Below, one piece after another: positions 1-9,203 of a stretch of DNA of 64,000 nt. The DNA comes from Castellaniella defragrans (GTDB lineage: Bacteria > Pseudomonadota > Gammaproteobacteria > Burkholderiales > Burkholderiaceae_B), in NCBI RefSeq assembly GCF_014203015.1, contig NZ_JACHIB010000009.1, positions 62,001-126,000 on the forward strand, read 5' to 3'. How positions within the stretch are numbered: the stretch's first letter is position 1; each line of letters opens with the position of its first letter. The notes beneath the pieces were generated by a model. It worked only from the letters and a program-made list of their open reading frames with translations. It made no database searches and had not been told where the DNA came from. A program made the translations under genes and the position numbers.

Positions 1-1210
1 CGGCCGATTCCGCCCGCCCGCCCAGCAGCGGCGCCAGCCAGCGGGCCAGGGCCCGCACGCGCTCGGTGCGCTGCAGCTGGCTGCCGAGCTTGTTGTGGTA
101 GACGCTGTCGGCCAGGCCGGCCACGCGCTCGGCCAGCGGGGTCTTCAGGTCGGTCTGGTAGAAGAACTGCGCGTCGGCCAGGCGCGGGCGCACCACGCGC
201 TGGTTGCCCTGGATGATGTGGGCCGGATCGGCGGGCCGCATGTTGCTGACGATGAGGAAGCGGTGGGTCAGCGCGCCCGTGGCCGGATCGAACAGGGGGA
301 AGTATTTCTGGTTCAGCCGCATCGTCAGGATCAGGCATTCCGGCGGCACGGCCAGGAAGGCTTCCTCGAAGGCGCCGACGTAGACCGTCGGGTATTCGAC
401 CAGGGCGGTGACTTCGTCGAGCAGGGCTTCGACCTCGGCGCCCTGGCCGATGGTCGCGCCCACCGCGGCGGAGGACTCGGCCAGCTGGCGGGCGATGAGC
501 GCGCGCCGCTCGGCGAAGGACGGCACCACGCGGCCGTCGGCCGCCAGGCGATCGGCCCAGGCCTCGGCCGATTCGATGGTCAGCGGGCCGCTTTCCAGGA
601 AGCGGTGGCCCAGGGTGGTCCGATCGGCTTCCAGGCCCAGCGTGCGCACGGGCACGATGTCCGCGCCCCACAGGGCCAGCAGGCGCTGGGCCGGGCGTAC
701 GAATTTCACGCTGGTGCGGCCGTCGGCCAGCTGGTATTGCATGACCTTGGGGATGGGCAGGTGGGTCACGGCGTGATCCAGGGCCTGCTGCAGGCCGTCG
801 GCCAGCCGCGCGCCGGGGGCGGTGCCTTCGGCGTAGAGCACGTCCTGCTTGCCGTCGTGCCTGCGGACGAGGCCGTCCGCGCCCAGGTGCCCCAGGCCCT
901 TGGCCTGGAGCTTTTTCAGCAGCGCGGGCGTGGGCGCGCCGGCGGCGTCCAGGCCGATGGCCGCGGGCATGAGTTTTTCGGCGTAGGCCTGGTCGGGCGC
1001 CTGGTCCAGGACGGCGTCCAGCCGCACGGCCAGGCGCCGGGGCGTGGCGTAGGCGGTGCAGGCGCGGGGCTCGGCCAGCAGGCCGAGCCCATCGAGCGTC
1101 TTGCGGATGCCTTCGGCGAAGGCCCGGCCCAGGGCGTCCAGCGCCTTGGGCGGGAGTTCTTCCGTGACCAGCTCGACGAGCAGCGCGCGCGCGTTCGGAT
1201 TCGTGCTCAT
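1..1210 (-). CDS. glyS: Glycyl-tRNA synthetase beta subunit, 3' end outside window
   Basis: This is the beta subunit of the heterotetrameric bacterial glycyl-tRNA synthetase, which charges tRNA-Gly in the cytoplasm. The frame opens with MSTNPNARALLVELVTEELP, the usual GlyS N-terminus, and stays open to base 1, so about 400 N-terminal residues are present and the C-terminal part, including the anticodon-binding region, lies outside. Internal stretches such as YATPRRLAVR and VEYPTVYVG also fit the family. The ATG lies two bases after the glyQ stop, so the two subunits are co-transcribed and probably translationally coupled. Confidence 0.95.
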   Translation of the reverse strand, partial: MSTNPNARALLVELVTEELPPKALDALGRAFAEGIRKTLDGLGLLAEPRACTAYATPRRLAVRLDAVLDQAPDQAYAEKLMPAAIGLDAAGAPTPALLKKLQAKGLGHLGADGLVRRHDGKQDVLYAEGTAPGARLADGLQQALDHAVTHLPIPKVMQYQLADGRTSVKFVRPAQRLLALWGADIVPVRTLGLEADRTTLGHRFLESGPLTIESAEAWADRLAADGRVVPSFAERRALIARQLAESSAAVGATIGQGAEVEALLDEVTALVEYPTVYVGAFEEAFLAVPPECLILTMRLNQKYFPLFDPATGALTHRFLIVSNMRPADPAHIIQGNQRVVRPRLADAQFFYQTDLKTPLAERVAGLADSVYHNKLGSQLQRTERVRALARWLAPLLGGRAESA

Positions 1211-1212
1211 GA

Positions 1213-2106
1213 TCACGCGACCTCCCGCAGCATGGGAAAGCCCAGGCGTTCGCGCGCGTCGTAGTAGGCCTGCGCCACCGAGCGGGACAGGGCGCGGATG
1301 CGGCCGATGTAGGTGGCGCGCTCGGTGACGCTGATGGCGCCGCGCGCGTCGAGCAGGTTGAAGGTGTGGGCGGCCTTGAGGGTGGCCTCGTAGGCGGGCA
1401 GGGCGAGCGGGACTTCGATCAGGCGCCTGGCCTCGGCCTCGTAGTCGTTGAAGTGGGCGAACAGCATGGCGGTGGAGGCGATCTCGAAGTTGTAGGTGGA
1501 CTGCTCGACCTCGTTCTGGTGGAACACGTCGCGGTAGTACACGGGCGTGCCGTCCGGGCCCTGGGTCCAGACCAGGTCGTAGACCGATTCCACGCCCTGC
1601 AGGTACATGGCCAGGCGCTCCAGGCCGTAGGTGATTTCGCCCATGGTGGGGTTGCAGTCCAGGCCGCCGACCTGCTGGAAGTAGGTGAACTGGGTGACTT
1701 CCATGCCGTTGAGCCAGACTTCCCAGCCCAGGCCCCAGGCGCCCAGCGTGGGATTTTCCCAGTCGTCCTCGACGAAGCGGATGTCGTGCTGCTGCGGATC
1801 GATGCCCAGCGCGCGCAGGGAGCCGATGTACAGATCCAGGATGTCGAGCGGCGCGGGCTTGAGCACGACCTGGAACTGGTAATAATGCTGCAGGCGGTTG
1901 GGGTTTTCGCCGTAGCGCCCGTCCTTGGGGCGGCGCGAGGGCTGCACGTAGGCCGCGCGCCAGGGTTCCGGGCCGATGGCGCGCAGGAACGTGGCGGTGT
2001 GCGAGGTGCCGGCCCCGACTTCCATGTCGTAGGGCTGCAGCAGGGCGCACCCCTGGCGATCCCAATATTGCTGGAGCGATAAAATCAGTTGTTGGAATGT
2101 GAGCAT
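1213..2106 (-). CDS. glyQ: Glycyl-tRNA synthetase alpha subunit
   Basis: This 297-residue catalytic alpha subunit binds glycine and ATP and pairs with GlyS. The start [20 protein letters not shown] is the conserved GlyQ N-terminus. The frame remains open for almost 300 bases upstream, but that extension has no family similarity, so the start at 2106 is chosen. Motifs [20 protein letters not shown] and [19 protein letters not shown] line the active site. It is the first gene of glyQ-glyS and is transcribed away from the enoyl-CoA hydratase gene, sharing about 100 bases of upstream DNA with it. Confidence 0.97.
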   Translation of the reverse strand: MLTFQQLILSLQQYWDRQGCALLQPYDMEVGAGTSHTATFLRAIGPEPWRAAYVQPSRRPKDGRYGENPNRLQHYYQFQVVLKPAPLDILDLYIGSLRALGIDPQQHDIRFVEDDWENPTLGAWGLGWEVWLNGMEVTQFTYFQQVGGLDCNPTMGEITYGLERLAMYLQGVESVYDLVWTQGPDGTPVYYRDVFHQNEVEQSTYNFEIASTAMLFAHFNDYEAEARRLIEVPLALPAYEATLKAAHTFNLLDARGAISVTERATYIGRIRALSRSVAQAYYDARERLGFPMLREVA

Positions 2107-2209
2107 GGCGTGGCGGGCCAGGCCCGCGATGGTTGTGTCGTCCGATGAACGCGGCCTGGGCCGCGTCCGGAACGGCCATTTTATCCACTTCTCTTTTTTC
2201 GGAGAAAAC

Positions 2210-2977
2210 ATGAGCGATTGCCTCGACGTGCAGCGCCTGGACGGCGTGCTGATCATGCAGCTCAACCGGCCCCAGGCGCGCAACGCGATCAACCTGGAGA
2301 CCGCCCAGGCCCTGGCGGCGGCCCTGGACACCCTGGACAGCGATCCGGACCTGCGCCTGGGCGTGCTGACCGGCTCCGGGGGAAACTTCTGCTCCGGCAT
2401 GGACCTGAAGGCCTTCGCCGCGACCGGCCAGCGCCCCTACGTGGGCAAGCGCGGCTTCGCCGGCCTGTGCGAACAGCCGCCCGCCAAGCCGCTGATCGCC
2501 GCCGTCGAAGGCTATGCGCTGGCCGGCGGCTGCGAGCTGGTGCTCGCCTGCGACCTGGTCGTGGCGGCGCGCGACGCGCGCTTCGGCCTGCCCGAGGTCC
2601 GGCGCGGCCTGGTGCCGGGGTCGGGCGGCATGCTGCGCCTGCCCTCGCGCATTCCCTACCACGTCGCCATGGAGGCCGTGCTCACGGGCGAGCCCTTCGG
2701 CGCCGAGCGCCTGCACCAGCTGGGCCTGGTCAACCGCCTGGCCGAGCCCGGCGCGGCGCTGGACGAGGCCCTGGCCCTGGCGCGCGCCATCGCCGCCAAC
2801 GGTCCGCTGGCGGTGCGCACGGCCAAGTCCATCATCGCGCAGTCGCGCAACTGGCGCCCCGACGAAATGTTCGAGCGCCAGCGCCCGCTGATCGCCCACA
2901 TCTTCACCTCCGAGGACGCCCGCGAGGGCGCGACCGCCTTCGCCGAGAAGCGCGCGCCGGCCTGGAAGGGACGCTGA
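2210..2977 (+). CDS. Enoyl-CoA hydratase/isomerase family protein (crotonase)
   Basis: A 255-residue crotonase-fold enzyme, of the usual length. It probably hydrates or isomerises a CoA thioester. Oxyanion-hole signatures are visible: [11 protein letters not shown] near residue 60 and [19 protein letters not shown] near residue 100, with the acidic catalytic position around [16 protein letters not shown]. The C-terminus ([13 protein letters not shown]) is typical. The start at 2210 follows GGAGA at a good distance; the open frame above it overlaps glyQ and is discarded. A CitE-like lyase follows 89 bases downstream, suggesting an acyl-CoA degradation unit. The substrate cannot be read from the sequence. 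Confidence 0.9.
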   Translation: MSDCLDVQRLDGVLIMQLNRPQARNAINLETAQALAAALDTLDSDPDLRLGVLTGSGGNFCSGMDLKAFAATGQRPYVGKRGFAGLCEQPPAKPLIAAVEGYALAGGCELVLACDLVVAARDARFGLPEVRRGLVPGSGGMLRLPSRIPYHVAMEAVLTGEPFGAERLHQLGLVNRLAEPGAALDEALALARAIAANGPLAVRTAKSIIAQSRNWRPDEMFERQRPLIAHIFTSEDAREGATAFAEKRAPAWKGR

Positions 2978-3066
2978 GGGCCGGGACAGCCGGGCGCGCG
3001 GCGCCCGGGGCCGTTTGCCGATATGATGAAACGATGAACGACGGAGTTGCACGAAGGGGGTTTTCC

Positions 3067-3885
3067 ATGCATGACACATCGATGCGTTCGGCGCTGTTCG
3101 TGCCGGCCAGCCGGCCGGAGCGCATACCCAAGGCGGTCGCCAGCAGCGCGGACGCCGTGATCGTCGACCTGGAGGATTCCGTCGCGCCCGAGGCCAAGGC
3201 CGGCGCGCGCGACGCGCTGGCGCGCCACGCCCAGGCGCATCCCGGCGACCGCCTGTGGGTGCGCATCAACGACGGCACCACGCCCTGGTTCGAGGACGAC
3301 CTGGCCCTGTGCCGCTCGCTGCCCTCGGTCGCCGGCATCGTCCTGCCCAAGGCCGAGGCGCCCGAGCACGTCTACAGCGTGTCCGGCGCGGGCAAGCCGC
3401 TGATCCCGGTGATCGAATCCGCCGCCGGGCTGCAGGCGCTGGACCGCATCGCCGAGGCCCACGGCGTGGCGCGGCTGTCCTTCGGCATCCTGGACCTGAT
3501 GGTGGAATTCGGCACCCGGCCGGGCACCGACGCGGCCCGCTTCGTGCTGGACCAGATCCGTTTCCGGATCCTCGCGGCCAGCCGCATGCACGGGCTGGGG
3601 GCGCCGCTGGACTGCGTGCACCCCGACTTCACCGACCTGGACGCCCTGGAGCGGTCGGCCGTGTTCGCACGCGACATGGGCTTCGGCGGGATGCTGTGCA
3701 TCCATCCGGCGCAGGTGCCCGTGGCGCATCGCATCTATCGGCCGCTGCCCGAGGAGATCGACTGGGCGCGCCGGGTGGTGGACCATGCCGACTCGACCGG
3801 CGAATACGCCTTCCGCCTGGACGGCCGCATGGTGGACCTGCCGCTGATCGAACGCGCCCGGCGCATCCTGGAACGCTCCGCATGA
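3067..3885 (+). CDS. HpcH/HpaI-CitE family CoA-ester lyase
   Basis: A 272-residue member of the CitE/malyl-CoA lyase-like family, TIM-barrel enzymes that cleave or form C-C bonds in hydroxyacyl-CoA esters with Mg2+. The N-terminus [17 protein letters not shown] and the following [16 protein letters not shown] are the family hallmark; the acidic residues of DLEDSV and a later E (VIESAAGL) would bind metal and substrate. The start at 3067 is preferred because an AGGGGG run sits about six bases upstream; an in-frame ATG at 3034 is an alternative. The stop overlaps the thyA start (ATGA), so the two are translationally coupled. Citrate lyase alpha and gamma subunits are absent nearby, so true citrate lyase function is unlikely. 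Confidence 0.85.
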   Translation: MHDTSMRSALFVPASRPERIPKAVASSADAVIVDLEDSVAPEAKAGARDALARHAQAHPGDRLWVRINDGTTPWFEDDLALCRSLPSVAGIVLPKAEAPEHVYSVSGAGKPLIPVIESAAGLQALDRIAEAHGVARLSFGILDLMVEFGTRPGTDAARFVLDQIRFRILAASRMHGLGAPLDCVHPDFTDLDALERSAVFARDMGFGGMLCIHPAQVPVAHRIYRPLPEEIDWARRVVDHADSTGEYAFRLDGRMVDLPLIERARRILERSA

Positions 3886-4853
3886 AGGCCTACCTGGACC
3901 TGGTCCGCTCGATCTTCGAGCAGGGCGCCTGGCAGGAGAACCGCACCGGCGTGCGCACCCTGAGCCTGCCGGGCGCCTGCCTGCGCTTCGACCTGCGCCA
4001 GGGCTTTCCCGCCGTCACCACCAAGCGCCTGGCCTTCAAGTCGGCCATGGGCGAGCTGGTGGGTTTCCTGCGGGCGGCCGACAGCGCGGCGGACTTCCGC
4101 GCGCTGGGCTGCCGCGTCTGGGACCAGAACGCCAACGAGAACCGCGCCTGGCTGGACAGCCCCTGGCGCGACGGCCCCGACGACCTGGGGCCGGTCTACG
4201 GCGTGCAGTGGCGCCAGTGGCCGGCCTACAAGCTGCTGCCGGCCGACGCCGCCGCGCGCATCGAGGCCGCGCGGGCGCAGGGCTACCGCCTGATCGGCCC
4301 GGTGCAGGACCAGGGCCGGCCGCACGTGCTGCTCTACAAGGCCGTGGACCAGCTGCGCGCCTGCCTGGACGCGCTGATCCGCGACCCGGGCAGCCGGCGC
4401 ATCCTGTTCCATGGCTGGAACTGGGCCCAGCTCGATGAAATGGCCCTGCCGCCCTGCCACCTGCTGTACCAGTTCCTGGCCAATCCGGCCACGCGCGAAC
4501 TGTCGCTGTGCCTGTACATCCGCAGCAACGACGTGGGCCTGGGCACGCCGTTCAACCTGGCCGAGGGCGCGGCCCTGACGCACCTGGTGGCGCGCCTGAC
4601 GGGCTACGAGCCGCGCTGGTTCACGTATTTCATCGGCGACGCGCACATCTACGAGACCCACGTGGAGATGCTGCGCGAGCAGCTGCGCCGCGACCCGCTG
4701 CCGGCGCCGCGGCTGCGCCTGTCGGACCGCATCCCGGCGTACGCCGACACCGGCCGCTACGAGCCCGAATGGCTGGAGCGCCTGGAGCCGGGGGATTTCG
4801 CGCTCGAAGACTACCGCCACCATCCGCCGCTGACAGCGCCGATGGCGGTATAG
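3882..4853 (+). CDS. thyA: Thymidylate synthase
   Basis: This enzyme makes dTMP from dUMP using methylenetetrahydrofolate. The nucleophile is Cys192 in [11 protein letters not shown]; the folate and phosphate loops are recognisable ([46 protein letters not shown]). At 323 residues it is longer than the roughly 264-residue enterobacterial enzyme, with extra sequence at about residues 115-155, a form I associate with several betaproteobacteria. The start codon overlaps the stop of the CoA-ester lyase by four bases, an unusual operon partner. Confidence 0.95.
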   Translation: MKAYLDLVRSIFEQGAWQENRTGVRTLSLPGACLRFDLRQGFPAVTTKRLAFKSAMGELVGFLRAADSAADFRALGCRVWDQNANENRAWLDSPWRDGPDDLGPVYGVQWRQWPAYKLLPADAAARIEAARAQGYRLIGPVQDQGRPHVLLYKAVDQLRACLDALIRDPGSRRILFHGWNWAQLDEMALPPCHLLYQFLANPATRELSLCLYIRSNDVGLGTPFNLAEGAALTHLVARLTGYEPRWFTYFIGDAHIYETHVEMLREQLRRDPLPAPRLRLSDRIPAYADTGRYEPEWLERLEPGDFALEDYRHHPPLTAPMAV

Positions 4854-4963
4854 GAGGGGCTTGCCTGCGGCGATCCCGGCCAACGGGCCCCCCCGCCGGA
4901 ACAGGCTGCGAACAGCCCAGCCGGGGGGTATCCACCGTCCTGACGAAAAGGGCCTGAACCGTC

Positions 4964-5386
4964 TCAGGCGGCGACGATCTCGATCGAGTGCGTGATCTCG
5001 GCCGTCTTTTCCAGCATGGCGATGGCCGAGCAGTATTTCGTGTGCGACAGCTCCACCGCCCGTTCCACCGCGGCGGCGGGCAGGTCGCGGCCCGTGATCC
5101 GGAAGGCGTAGTGGATCTTGGTGAAGACCTTGGGTTCGGTGTCGGCGCGCTCGGCCGTCAGGGCGACCTGGCAGCCCGTCACGGCATGGCGGCCGCGCTT
5201 CAGGATCAGCACCACGTCGTAGGCGGCGCAGCCGCCGGCGCCGGAGAGCACGGTTTCCATCGGCCGGGGGGCCAGGTTGCGGCCGCCGCCGTCAGGGGCG
5301 CCGTCCATGGCCAGGACGTGGCCGCTGCCGGTGCGGGAGATGAACAGCATGCCCTCGGGGCCCTGCCAGTCGATGGTGCATTCCAT
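4964..5386 (-). CDS. OsmC/Ohr family protein (YhfA-like)
   Basis: A 140-residue OsmC-superfamily protein; such proteins reduce organic hydroperoxides with a Cys pair or act as thiol proteins of unknown role. PMETVLSGAGGCAAYDVVLIL contains the first cysteine (about residue 53) and HTKYCSAIAMLEK the second (about residue 118), the expected positions for the redox pair. The arrangement resembles the YhfA branch more than classical Ohr. It converges with thyA across a 110-base gap and is divergent from the oxidase operon. Confidence 0.85.
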   Translation of the reverse strand: MECTIDWQGPEGMLFISRTGSGHVLAMDGAPDGGGRNLAPRPMETVLSGAGGCAAYDVVLILKRGRHAVTGCQVALTAERADTEPKVFTKIHYAFRITGRDLPAAAVERAVELSHTKYCSAIAMLEKTAEITHSIEIVAA

Positions 5387-5492
5387 GATGAGTCTTTTTC
5401 CTGTGGATGGCCTGGCGGACCGGCACCGCGGGACGGCGCGCCGGCGCCGCGGCCGGGCGTGATGTCCGTACCACGATTAGGGTAATTCAGGC

Positions 5493-5530
5493 TTGATATT
5501 CTCGCGTAGATTTATCATAGATCAAATCTA
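5493..5530. promoter_or_regulatory. Inverted repeat and candidate FNR-type half sites before ccoN
   Basis: In the gap between the OsmC gene and ccoN, TAGATTT (5507-5513) and AAATCTA (5524-5530) form a perfect 7-base inverted repeat around a 10-base spacer. TTGAT lies at 5493-5497 and ATCAA at 5521-5525; these match FNR half sites but are too far apart to be one canonical TTGAT-N4-ATCAA box. Oxygen-responsive control of cbb3 oxidases is common, so a regulatory site is plausible here. The assignment to a particular regulator is inference. Confidence 0.35.
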
Positions 5531-5602
5531 TGCCTACAATAGCGGGTTGCCGGGGCCGGTTTTCGGCCCTTGCGCGTCTTTTTGTCCTTCATCGGAAGCG
5601 CC

Positions 5603-7276
5603 GTGGATACCGTCACCGTTTTACTCCTGACCTTCATATTATCCGTCACCGGCCTGGGTGTCTTCATCTGGTCCCTCAGGCGGAACATGTTCGACAACAA
5701 TCCCGAGGCCGCCGGGGTGATCTTTTCCACCGGCGAGATCGGCCACGTCGAGGATCCCTCCGCCACGCCGGAGCAGCGGGCCGGCCTGCAGAAGGTCGTC
5801 ACCGACGGCGGCAAGGCCGTCGTCGATCCGTCCCTGGCCGACAAGCTGAAGAAAGAACTCGTCGACCGCCTGGAGGCCGACCAGTCGACCGCCTACGTCA
5901 CCTTCACCTTCCTGTGCTGTGCCATCGTCTGGCTGGTGCTGGCCTCGACCTTCGGCCTGATCAGCTCGATCAAGCTGCACAATCCCGAATTCCTGACGCA
6001 ATACGCCTGGCTCACCTTCGGCCGCACGCGCACGCTGCACCTGAACATGGTGGCCTACGGCTGGTGTCCGATGGCGGCCTTCGGCGTGGCGATCTGGATG
6101 CTGCCGCGCCTGCTGAAGACGCGCCTGTACGGCGGACGCTTCGCGCTGCTGGGCTGCATGCTCTGGAACGCCGGCCTGATCGCCGGCCTGGGCAGCATCG
6201 CCGTGGGCATCAACGACGGCCTGGAGTGGCTGGAAATCCCCTGGCAGATCAGCATCCTGCTGGTGCTGGGCGGCGCCCTGATCGCGCTGCCGCTGGTGTT
6301 CACCCTGCGCAACCGCAAGGTCGAGCACCTGTACGTGTCGATCTGGTACATGGGCGCGGCGCTGTTCTGGTTCCCGGTGCTGTACCTGGTGGGCAAGGTG
6401 CCCGGCGTGCACTTCGGCGTGGAGCAGGCCACCATGAACTGGTGGTTCGGCCACAACGTGCTGGGCCTGTACTACACGCCGATCGCCCTGGCCTCGGTGT
6501 ACTACTTCCTGCCGAAGATCATCGGCCGTCCGATCCAGTCCTACAACCTGTCGCTGATCGGCTTCTGGGCGCTGGCCTTCTTCTACGGCCAGGTCGGCGG
6601 CCACCACCTGGTCGGCGGCCCGGTGCCGCACTGGCTGATCACGCTGTCGATCGTGCAGTCCATGATGATGATCATCCCGGTTCTGGCCTTCTCGGTGAAC
6701 CAGCACCTGACGATGCGCGGCCACTTCAAGACCATGTACTACTCGCCCACGCTGCGCTTCATCGTGCTGGGCGCCATGATGTACACCCTCAGCTCCTTCG
6801 AGGGCTCCTTCGAGGCGCTGCGCAGCGTCAGCACGGTGGCGCACTTCACCCACTTCACCGTGGCGCACGCGCACCTGGGCCTGTACGCCTTCTTCTCCAT
6901 CGTGATGTTCGGCGCCATCTACTTCGTGATGCCGCGCGTCATGTCCTGGGAATGGCCGCATCCCAAGCTCATCATCGTGCACTTCTGGCTGGTGGCCCTG
7001 GGCATCGGCATCTATTTCGTCAGCCTGTCCATCGGCGGCTGGCTGCAGGGCCTGGCGATGCTGGACGCGACCAAGCCATTCATGGACTCCGTGCGGGTCA
7101 CGATGCCCTACCTCGAAGGCCGCACGGTGGGCGGCGCCATGATGACCCTGGGCCATCTGGTGTTCGCCGTCCACTTCGTGCAGATGGCCCTGCGCTACGG
7201 CACGCGCCGCGTGGGTCCCGCCCTGTTGCACAACCGCAAATCCTCGCCTGAGCCTCAGGCATTCGCAGGTGCCTGA
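5603..7276 (+). CDS. ccoN: cbb3-type cytochrome c oxidase subunit I with CcoS-like N-terminus
   Basis: This is the membrane haem-copper catalytic subunit, reducing O2 at a high-spin haem/CuB centre. Low-spin haem ligand region RTLHLNMVAYG, CuB His in WWFGHNVLG and GGHHLVGG, and the haem ligands in TVAHAHLG are all present; the tyrosine of the FFYGQVGGHH segment aligns with the cross-linked Tyr of cbb3 oxidases. The first ~35 residues (one helix, then FIWSLRRNMFDNNPEAAG) resemble the assembly factor CcoS, and about 60 polar residues separate them from the core. The GTG at 5603 has GGAAG four bases upstream; a TTG at 5570 is an alternative start. The sequence is divergent from classical CcoN. 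ccoO follows three bases later. Confidence 0.88.
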   Translation: MDTVTVLLLTFILSVTGLGVFIWSLRRNMFDNNPEAAGVIFSTGEIGHVEDPSATPEQRAGLQKVVTDGGKAVVDPSLADKLKKELVDRLEADQSTAYVTFTFLCCAIVWLVLASTFGLISSIKLHNPEFLTQYAWLTFGRTRTLHLNMVAYGWCPMAAFGVAIWMLPRLLKTRLYGGRFALLGCMLWNAGLIAGLGSIAVGINDGLEWLEIPWQISILLVLGGALIALPLVFTLRNRKVEHLYVSIWYMGAALFWFPVLYLVGKVPGVHFGVEQATMNWWFGHNVLGLYYTPIALASVYYFLPKIIGRPIQSYNLSLIGFWALAFFYGQVGGHHLVGGPVPHWLITLSIVQSMMMIIPVLAFSVNQHLTMRGHFKTMYYSPTLRFIVLGAMMYTLSSFEGSFEALRSVSTVAHFTHFTVAHAHLGLYAFFSIVMFGAIYFVMPRVMSWEWPHPKLIIVHFWLVALGIGIYFVSLSIGGWLQGLAMLDATKPFMDSVRVTMPYLEGRTVGGAMMTLGHLVFAVHFVQMALRYGTRRVGPALLHNRKSSPEPQAFAGA

Positions 7277-7278
7277 TC

Positions 7279-7908
7279 ATGGAAAGCGAATACAAACTCC
7301 TCAGCGGCGCGATGGTGACCCTCGCGCTGGCCACCGCCACCCTGGTCGTGCTGCCCTACATGCAGCTGTCCGACGTGCCGCCCTCCGAAGGCCTGAAGCC
7401 CTATACGGAGCAGCAGCTGCGCGGGCGCCAGGTCTACATCGAGATGGGCTGCGTCTATTGCCACTCGCAGCAGCCGCGCAGCCAGTCCCAGGCGCCGGAC
7501 TTCCAGCGCGGCTGGGGCCGCGCGCCGGTCGCGGGCGATTACTACTACGACCGTCCGCACCTGCTGGGCACCATGCGCACCGGGCCGGACCTGTTCAACA
7601 TCGGCGCGCGCCAGCCCAGCGTGGACTGGAACCTGGGCCACCTGTACGAGCCGCGCGCCTACACGCCGGGCAGCAACATGCCGTCCTTCCCCTTCCTGTT
7701 CAAGCTCAAGGACAAGGCCGAGCCGGGCGACAAGGTCGTCAACCTGCCGCCCAGCTTCGCGCCGGTCGGCAAGGTCGTGGTGGCCACGCCCGAGGCCCTG
7801 GATCTGGTGGATTACCTGATCGGCCTGGATCACACCTATCCGGTCAACCCCGGCTCGCAGTTGCCGGAACTGCCCAAGCAGGCCGGCGGTGAAGGAGCGA
7901 AGCAATGA
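7279..7908 (+). CDS. ccoO: cbb3-type oxidase monohaem subunit II
   Basis: A 209-residue membrane-anchored c-type cytochrome that passes electrons to CcoN. One N-terminal helix (about residues 10-28) is followed by a single haem-binding CVYCH at residues 58-62; GTMRTGPDLFNIGARQPS and the methionine in PGSNMPSFPF (axial ligand) are typical CcoO features. The start follows the ccoN stop by two bases and its stop overlaps ccoP by four bases (ATGA), so the three subunits are made from one transcript. Confidence 0.92.
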   Translation: MESEYKLLSGAMVTLALATATLVVLPYMQLSDVPPSEGLKPYTEQQLRGRQVYIEMGCVYCHSQQPRSQSQAPDFQRGWGRAPVAGDYYYDRPHLLGTMRTGPDLFNIGARQPSVDWNLGHLYEPRAYTPGSNMPSFPFLFKLKDKAEPGDKVVNLPPSFAPVGKVVVATPEALDLVDYLIGLDHTYPVNPGSQLPELPKQAGGEGAKQ

Positions 7909-8486
7909 GCGAGTCCCGATTCAACCAGCAGCGCCGCGAGCAGCCCGAGCCGCACGAGGGCAGCCGCCCGGTTCCCAAGATCGTCCTGACGGTCATCGGC
8001 CTGCTGCTGCTGTGGGCGGTGGTTCACCTGTATACCAGCTTCAATCCGATGCCCGCGTCCGTGGGCGACGATCGCGTCGCGGCCGACTTCGCCGTGCCGG
8101 CGACGGCCGACGGCGGCCAGCTCTACACGGCCAACTGCGTGGCCTGTCACCAGGCCAGCGGCGCCGGCGTGCCGGGCGTGTTCCCGCCGCTGTCCAAGTC
8201 CGAATGGGTGGACGCGGGCGATCCGGGCATCATGATCCGCATCCTGCTGCACGGCATCCACGGCCCGCTGACGGTCGAGGGCGCCCAGTACAACGGGGAA
8301 ATGCCGAACTTCGCCAAGTTCTCCGACGAGGAGATCGCCGCCCTCGTGACCCACGTGCGCTCCAGCTTCGGCAACGCCGCCTCGGCCGCCGACGCCAAGA
8401 CGGTCGCCCAGGTGCGCGAGGAAACCAAGGGTCAGCAAGGCCCCTGGAAGGGCGACGAGGACCTGCGGCCCCTGCTGGGCAAGTAG
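7905..8486 (+). CDS. ccoP: Short monohaem CcoP-like cytochrome c
   Basis: This gene takes the place of CcoP, the electron-entry subunit of cbb3 oxidases, but is only 193 residues and has one haem motif, CVACH at residues 78-82, with a likely Met ligand in GEMPNF near residue 133. Classical CcoP is about 300 residues with two CxxCH motifs. One membrane helix (about 25-43) is followed by a single cytochrome c domain and a polar tail. It could equally be called a membrane-anchored cytochrome c of a CcoN-CcoO complex. It overlaps ccoO by four bases. Confidence 0.8.
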   Translation: MSESRFNQQRREQPEPHEGSRPVPKIVLTVIGLLLLWAVVHLYTSFNPMPASVGDDRVAADFAVPATADGGQLYTANCVACHQASGAGVPGVFPPLSKSEWVDAGDPGIMIRILLHGIHGPLTVEGAQYNGEMPNFAKFSDEEIAALVTHVRSSFGNAASAADAKTVAQVREETKGQQGPWKGDEDLRPLLGK

Positions 8487-8504
8487 CCCGGGCGGAGAGC
8501 CGGT

Positions 8505-9191
8505 GTGCGCTGGATCCTCGCGCTGGCGCTGGCCCTGGCGGCCGGCCTGGGGGCGCTGTACGGCCTGACCGGCGGCTTCACCGTCCTGACGGCCGAGGCC
8601 GCGCGCCGCCAGGACGTGGCCCGGCATCCCCGGGCGATTCCGGCCGCCGAGGTGCTGACCGGGGACGGCCGGGTCCTGGACCTGGACCGGGAGCTGCGCC
8701 GCGACGGGCGCGTCGCCCTCGTCAATTTCTTCTACACCCGCTGCCTGGCCCTGTGCCTGGCGCAGGGTTCCCTGACCGAGCGCCTGCAGCAGGCCATCGA
8801 GGCGCGCGGACTGCAGGACCGCATCCGGCTGATCAGCATCAGCTTCGATCCGCGCGACCGGGCGCCGGACCTGGCGCGCTACGCGGCGCGCATGGGCGCC
8901 GATCCGGCCGTCTGGCAATTCCTGTCCTTCGCCCGCCCCGCGCAGCGCGATGCCGTGCTGGCGCTGTTCGGCATCACGGTCGTGCCGGCGCCCCTGGGCG
9001 AGTTCGAGCACAATGCCGCCTTCCACGTCGTGACGCCCGACGGCCGCCTGGCGCGCATCCTGGACCTGGACGATCCCGGCCTGGCCCTGCGCGCGGCAGA
9101 GGATGAGGCCGGACGCAGGCCGGCCCCCGCGGACCGGCCTGCGCCCGGCGAACCGGGGCGGCCCGCGGGCCGCGACGCGGGCGGCGTGTAG
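8505..9191 (+). CDS. SCO1/SenC family copper chaperone
   Basis: SCO proteins deliver copper to, or reduce thiols of, haem-copper oxidases on the outer face of the membrane. This 228-residue protein has an N-terminal helix that should anchor it, then a thioredoxin-like fold. The copper-binding pair is CLALC (Cys80 and Cys84), and the third ligand is His169 in GEFEHNAAFHVV. The GTG start is supported by GGAGAG six bases upstream. The last ~35 residues are Pro/Gly/Arg-rich and probably disordered. Its place directly after ccoNOP indicates a role in CuB insertion. Confidence 0.88.
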   Translation: MRWILALALALAAGLGALYGLTGGFTVLTAEAARRQDVARHPRAIPAAEVLTGDGRVLDLDRELRRDGRVALVNFFYTRCLALCLAQGSLTERLQQAIEARGLQDRIRLISISFDPRDRAPDLARYAARMGADPAVWQFLSFARPAQRDAVLALFGITVVPAPLGEFEHNAAFHVVTPDGRLARILDLDDPGLALRAAEDEAGRRPAPADRPAPGEPGRPAGRDAGGV

Positions 9192-9203
9192 CGAGGACGC
9201 ATC

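Noticed and set aside
5603-7276. Subunit I as a nitric oxide reductase instead of an oxygen reductase
   Set aside because: The cross-linked tyrosine position before GGHH is kept, and CcoO- and CcoP-like partners follow; NO reductases usually lack that tyrosine.
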